Positions 18,550 through 20,270 of a stretch of 20,270 nucleotides of DNA are shown piece after piece. The DNA is from Hypsibius dujardini (taxonomy: Eukaryota; Tardigrada; Eutardigrada; Parachela; Hypsibiidae), in contig LRSR01007444.1 of the NCBI GenBank assembly GCA_001579985.1, positions 1-20,270 on the forward strand, read 5' to 3'. Under the pieces are notes generated by a model. The model was given only the letters and a program-made list of their open reading frames with translations. It was not told the origin of the DNA and did not search any database. A program made the translations under genes and the position numbers. Within the stretch, counting starts at the first letter, position 1, and each line of letters starts with the position of its first letter.

Positions 18550-19238
18550 TCCTCATTGATGAAGATATCGGACGGCAATTACACGAAGGATCTTCCAAAT
18601 CCTCAGTCTGCCAAGGGTAAATTTGAAAACGTATGCGGTCGGTGTGACGGAATTAGCTGTGATTTTTTCCCCTCCTTGCCTCTTTATTACGTGAAGGGTC
18701 GTTTGCGTCCAATCAAATCATGTAGCCATGATGCTGGCAAACGAAAGCTATAATACTGTAGTATTCAAATGTATTTTAGTTAGCGCTGATTTACATTGCA
18801 ATACAAAATACATAATTGTAAATATATAAATATACGGGGCATTAATATATAATGTACCGTACTTAAAGGCCACGTTTAGCGCATAGTTAATAAAGCCAAA
18901 TTACATTTCGAAGGGCGTCTCCATTAGGCGGATTACGGACTCGTCGCTCTCTCAACTAATTAATACGGATTTAGAATAATTAATCCCACCCCTGTCTGAT
19001 TAATGCCTGTATTTTCAGTCCAGCTTTCTATTTTCTGATTTCTAATTAATTTCGTTATCTCCGCCAGGTGTCACAAAATGGAACTGGGCAGACAAGCCAG
19101 GGAAATGGAGGTACCTATGGAATCACGGCTATATTTTATTTAAAAAATTGCACTGGTCCGTATGACTAGTACTGTATAACAATATACACATTGTATCTAA
19201 CGTAGTACGGAACACAGTCTCACCGCGGACCGCCGCTA
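18550..19238. other. AT-rich non-coding DNA with clustered TAAT motifs
   Basis: Very AT-rich at 18750-18870. At 18922-19055 there are several homeodomain-type sites: GGATTA, CTAATTAATA, AATAATTAATCC, GATTAATG and CTAATTAATT. No exon was supported. Confidence 0.4.
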
Positions 19239-19402
19239 GATCCGGACGGACGGACTGACTGACCGACGGATGGACGAACGGACTGACTGACCGACGGATG
19301 GACGGACTGACCGGCAGGCGGACGGACTGACTGACCGACGGATGGACGGACGGACTGACCGACAAACGGAAGGACTTACTGACCGGCGGACGGACTGACG
19401 GA
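19239..19402. repeat. GACG/GACT/GACC minisatellite-like array
   Basis: A period-4 array organised into longer blocks of 16-28 bp, typically CGGACTGACTGACCGACGGA, about six copies. All long frames over it are repeat artefacts. Confidence 0.93.
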
Positions 19403-19742
19403 TTACAGTTAGTCGACGGGTGACTTGGCAAGAGGCGGATGGGGATGGATAGGCGAACAAAGGGTAGGATGGACGGCTGATTCTCGACCAAACCGCGCGC
19501 CCAGCCGTACATATCAGTACATCTTTTTTTCCGCCCGCCATTTTGTTAACCATCCATGGGTTTATATGCTCTCGTCCACCTCTCTATATGCTCATCTGTG
19601 CGCTTAATTGCTTTGACAGAGTAAAGGTGCTCCTGACTTGGTACTTGGCTATACGAATACCCGAAGAATTTTAGATGATAGTTACTTGATTGTTCTTCGA
19701 CCAAATTTTCCTCAAAATGTTTCAGTTTAAAACAAGCTTTGA
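19403..19742. other. Non-coding stretch, no feature recognised
   Basis: Unique sequence with no supported exon. Confidence 0.4.
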
Positions 19743-19831
19743 TTGACAGACGGACAAACAGACAAACAGACAGACAGACAAACAGACAAACAGACAAACA
19801 GACAGACAGACAGACAGACTGACCGACAAGC
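19743..19831. repeat. (CAGA)n microsatellite
   Basis: About 90 bp of CAGA and CAAA units. Confidence 0.95.
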
Positions 19832-20076
19832 AGATGAACAGATAGAATCAGTCAAACACATTGATCTGCAGTCAAACGGTCAAACGGTCAGGTAGCGCGA
19901 CAGCTACGATATTCTGAAAAGCCGACAAGCAACTCCCAGACGTCACACAATTTTGTGCAATAATAAACAGCCAATAAAAATAATACAGTAGATACGGTCA
20001 GTCCTGTGATGAGCAATGCCTCATTCACGTGCTTTTGTTACAACTTTGTAAGTAGTTCAATTGATCCGGCCTAATA

Positions 20077-20241
20077 TTATCCGTCGCAATTTAAAAAGTC
20101 AGTTGAGTACTTGAACGTCATCCAGGACTCGTCAGCCAACGTGACCAACCCCTGACACGCGTACAATAGATCATTTCGTAGGCGTCGGTCCATCAGGGTT
20201 TCCGTAACCACCACCATCGCAACTATCGTAATTCTGATCAT
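20077..20241 (-). other. Weak small ORF at right edge (54 codons)
   Basis: The minus strand is open from ATG 20241 to TAA 20077. It begins MIRITIVAMVVVTETLMDRR, which is weakly signal-peptide-like, and continues LVTLADESWMTFKYSTDFL. An in-frame stop lies 18 nt upstream of the ATG. No family or splice site was recognised; it may be chance or an exon fragment. The rest of 19832-20270 holds nothing recognised. Confidence 0.15.
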
Positions 20242-20270
20242 TCTAATAATGCTCGACTATATTTGCGTCC

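Noticed and set aside
1441-19831. Many 60-130-codon ORFs rich in CLSVCLSV, DRQTDRQT or HTDTQTHR
   Set aside because: A 4-bp repeat without a stop is open in all frames on both strands and always gives a 4-residue peptide repeat. These are microsatellite artefacts, not proteins.
1-20270. CRISPR arrays, prokaryotic operons, autonomous transposon genes
   Set aside because: The tandem repeats have no unique spacers, the genes are spliced, and no reverse transcriptase or transposase motifs were seen.

Overview
The window is animal (bilaterian invertebrate-like) nuclear DNA. The evidence is spliced genes with GT-AG introns, a seven-transmembrane receptor in three coding exons, sparse coding content, very many tetranucleotide microsatellites and several short foldback (MITE-like) elements. 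The species cannot be named from sequence alone. Nothing bacterial, viral or CRISPR-like was seen, and no transposase or reverse transcriptase ORF was recognised.

Layout, left to right. (1) 1-620: two minus-strand exons of a His-, Ser- and Gly-rich cytoplasmic tail with a YEEI motif, running off the left edge. (2) 621-4784: microsatellite-rich non-coding DNA. (3) 4785-6124: two minus-strand exons, one for an ectodomain end plus transmembrane helix and one for a 68-residue cytoplasmic tail with a stop. The exon carrying the membrane helix ends in a phase that fits either the short-tail exon at 4992 or the long-tail exon at 620, so 1-6124 is best read as one single-pass membrane protein gene with two alternative cytoplasmic tails. 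A weak candidate for a further upstream exon lies at 6751-6851. (4) 6852-11800: mostly (CAGA)n/(GTCT)n arrays in unannotated DNA. (5) 11830-13715: a nest of five hairpin-forming repeats, three of them one family. (6) 13834-16587: a minus-strand gene for a divergent class A G-protein-coupled receptor (498 residues from the first in-frame Met) in three exons whose phases all match. (7) 16588-20270: non-coding DNA with a 359-bp foldback element (17701-18059), further GACA arrays, an AT-rich stretch with clustered TAATTA-type motifs, and two weak small-ORF candidates.

Both supported genes are membrane proteins on the minus strand with long, phosphorylation-site-rich cytoplasmic tails. Nothing shows that they act together. 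Less usual points are the alternative-tail arrangement, the missing class A signature residues in the receptor (no Cys3.25, Asn at 2.50, DRF for DRY, no CWxP), the foldback family, and the same GACA-type microsatellite recurring at about twenty places in 20 kb.
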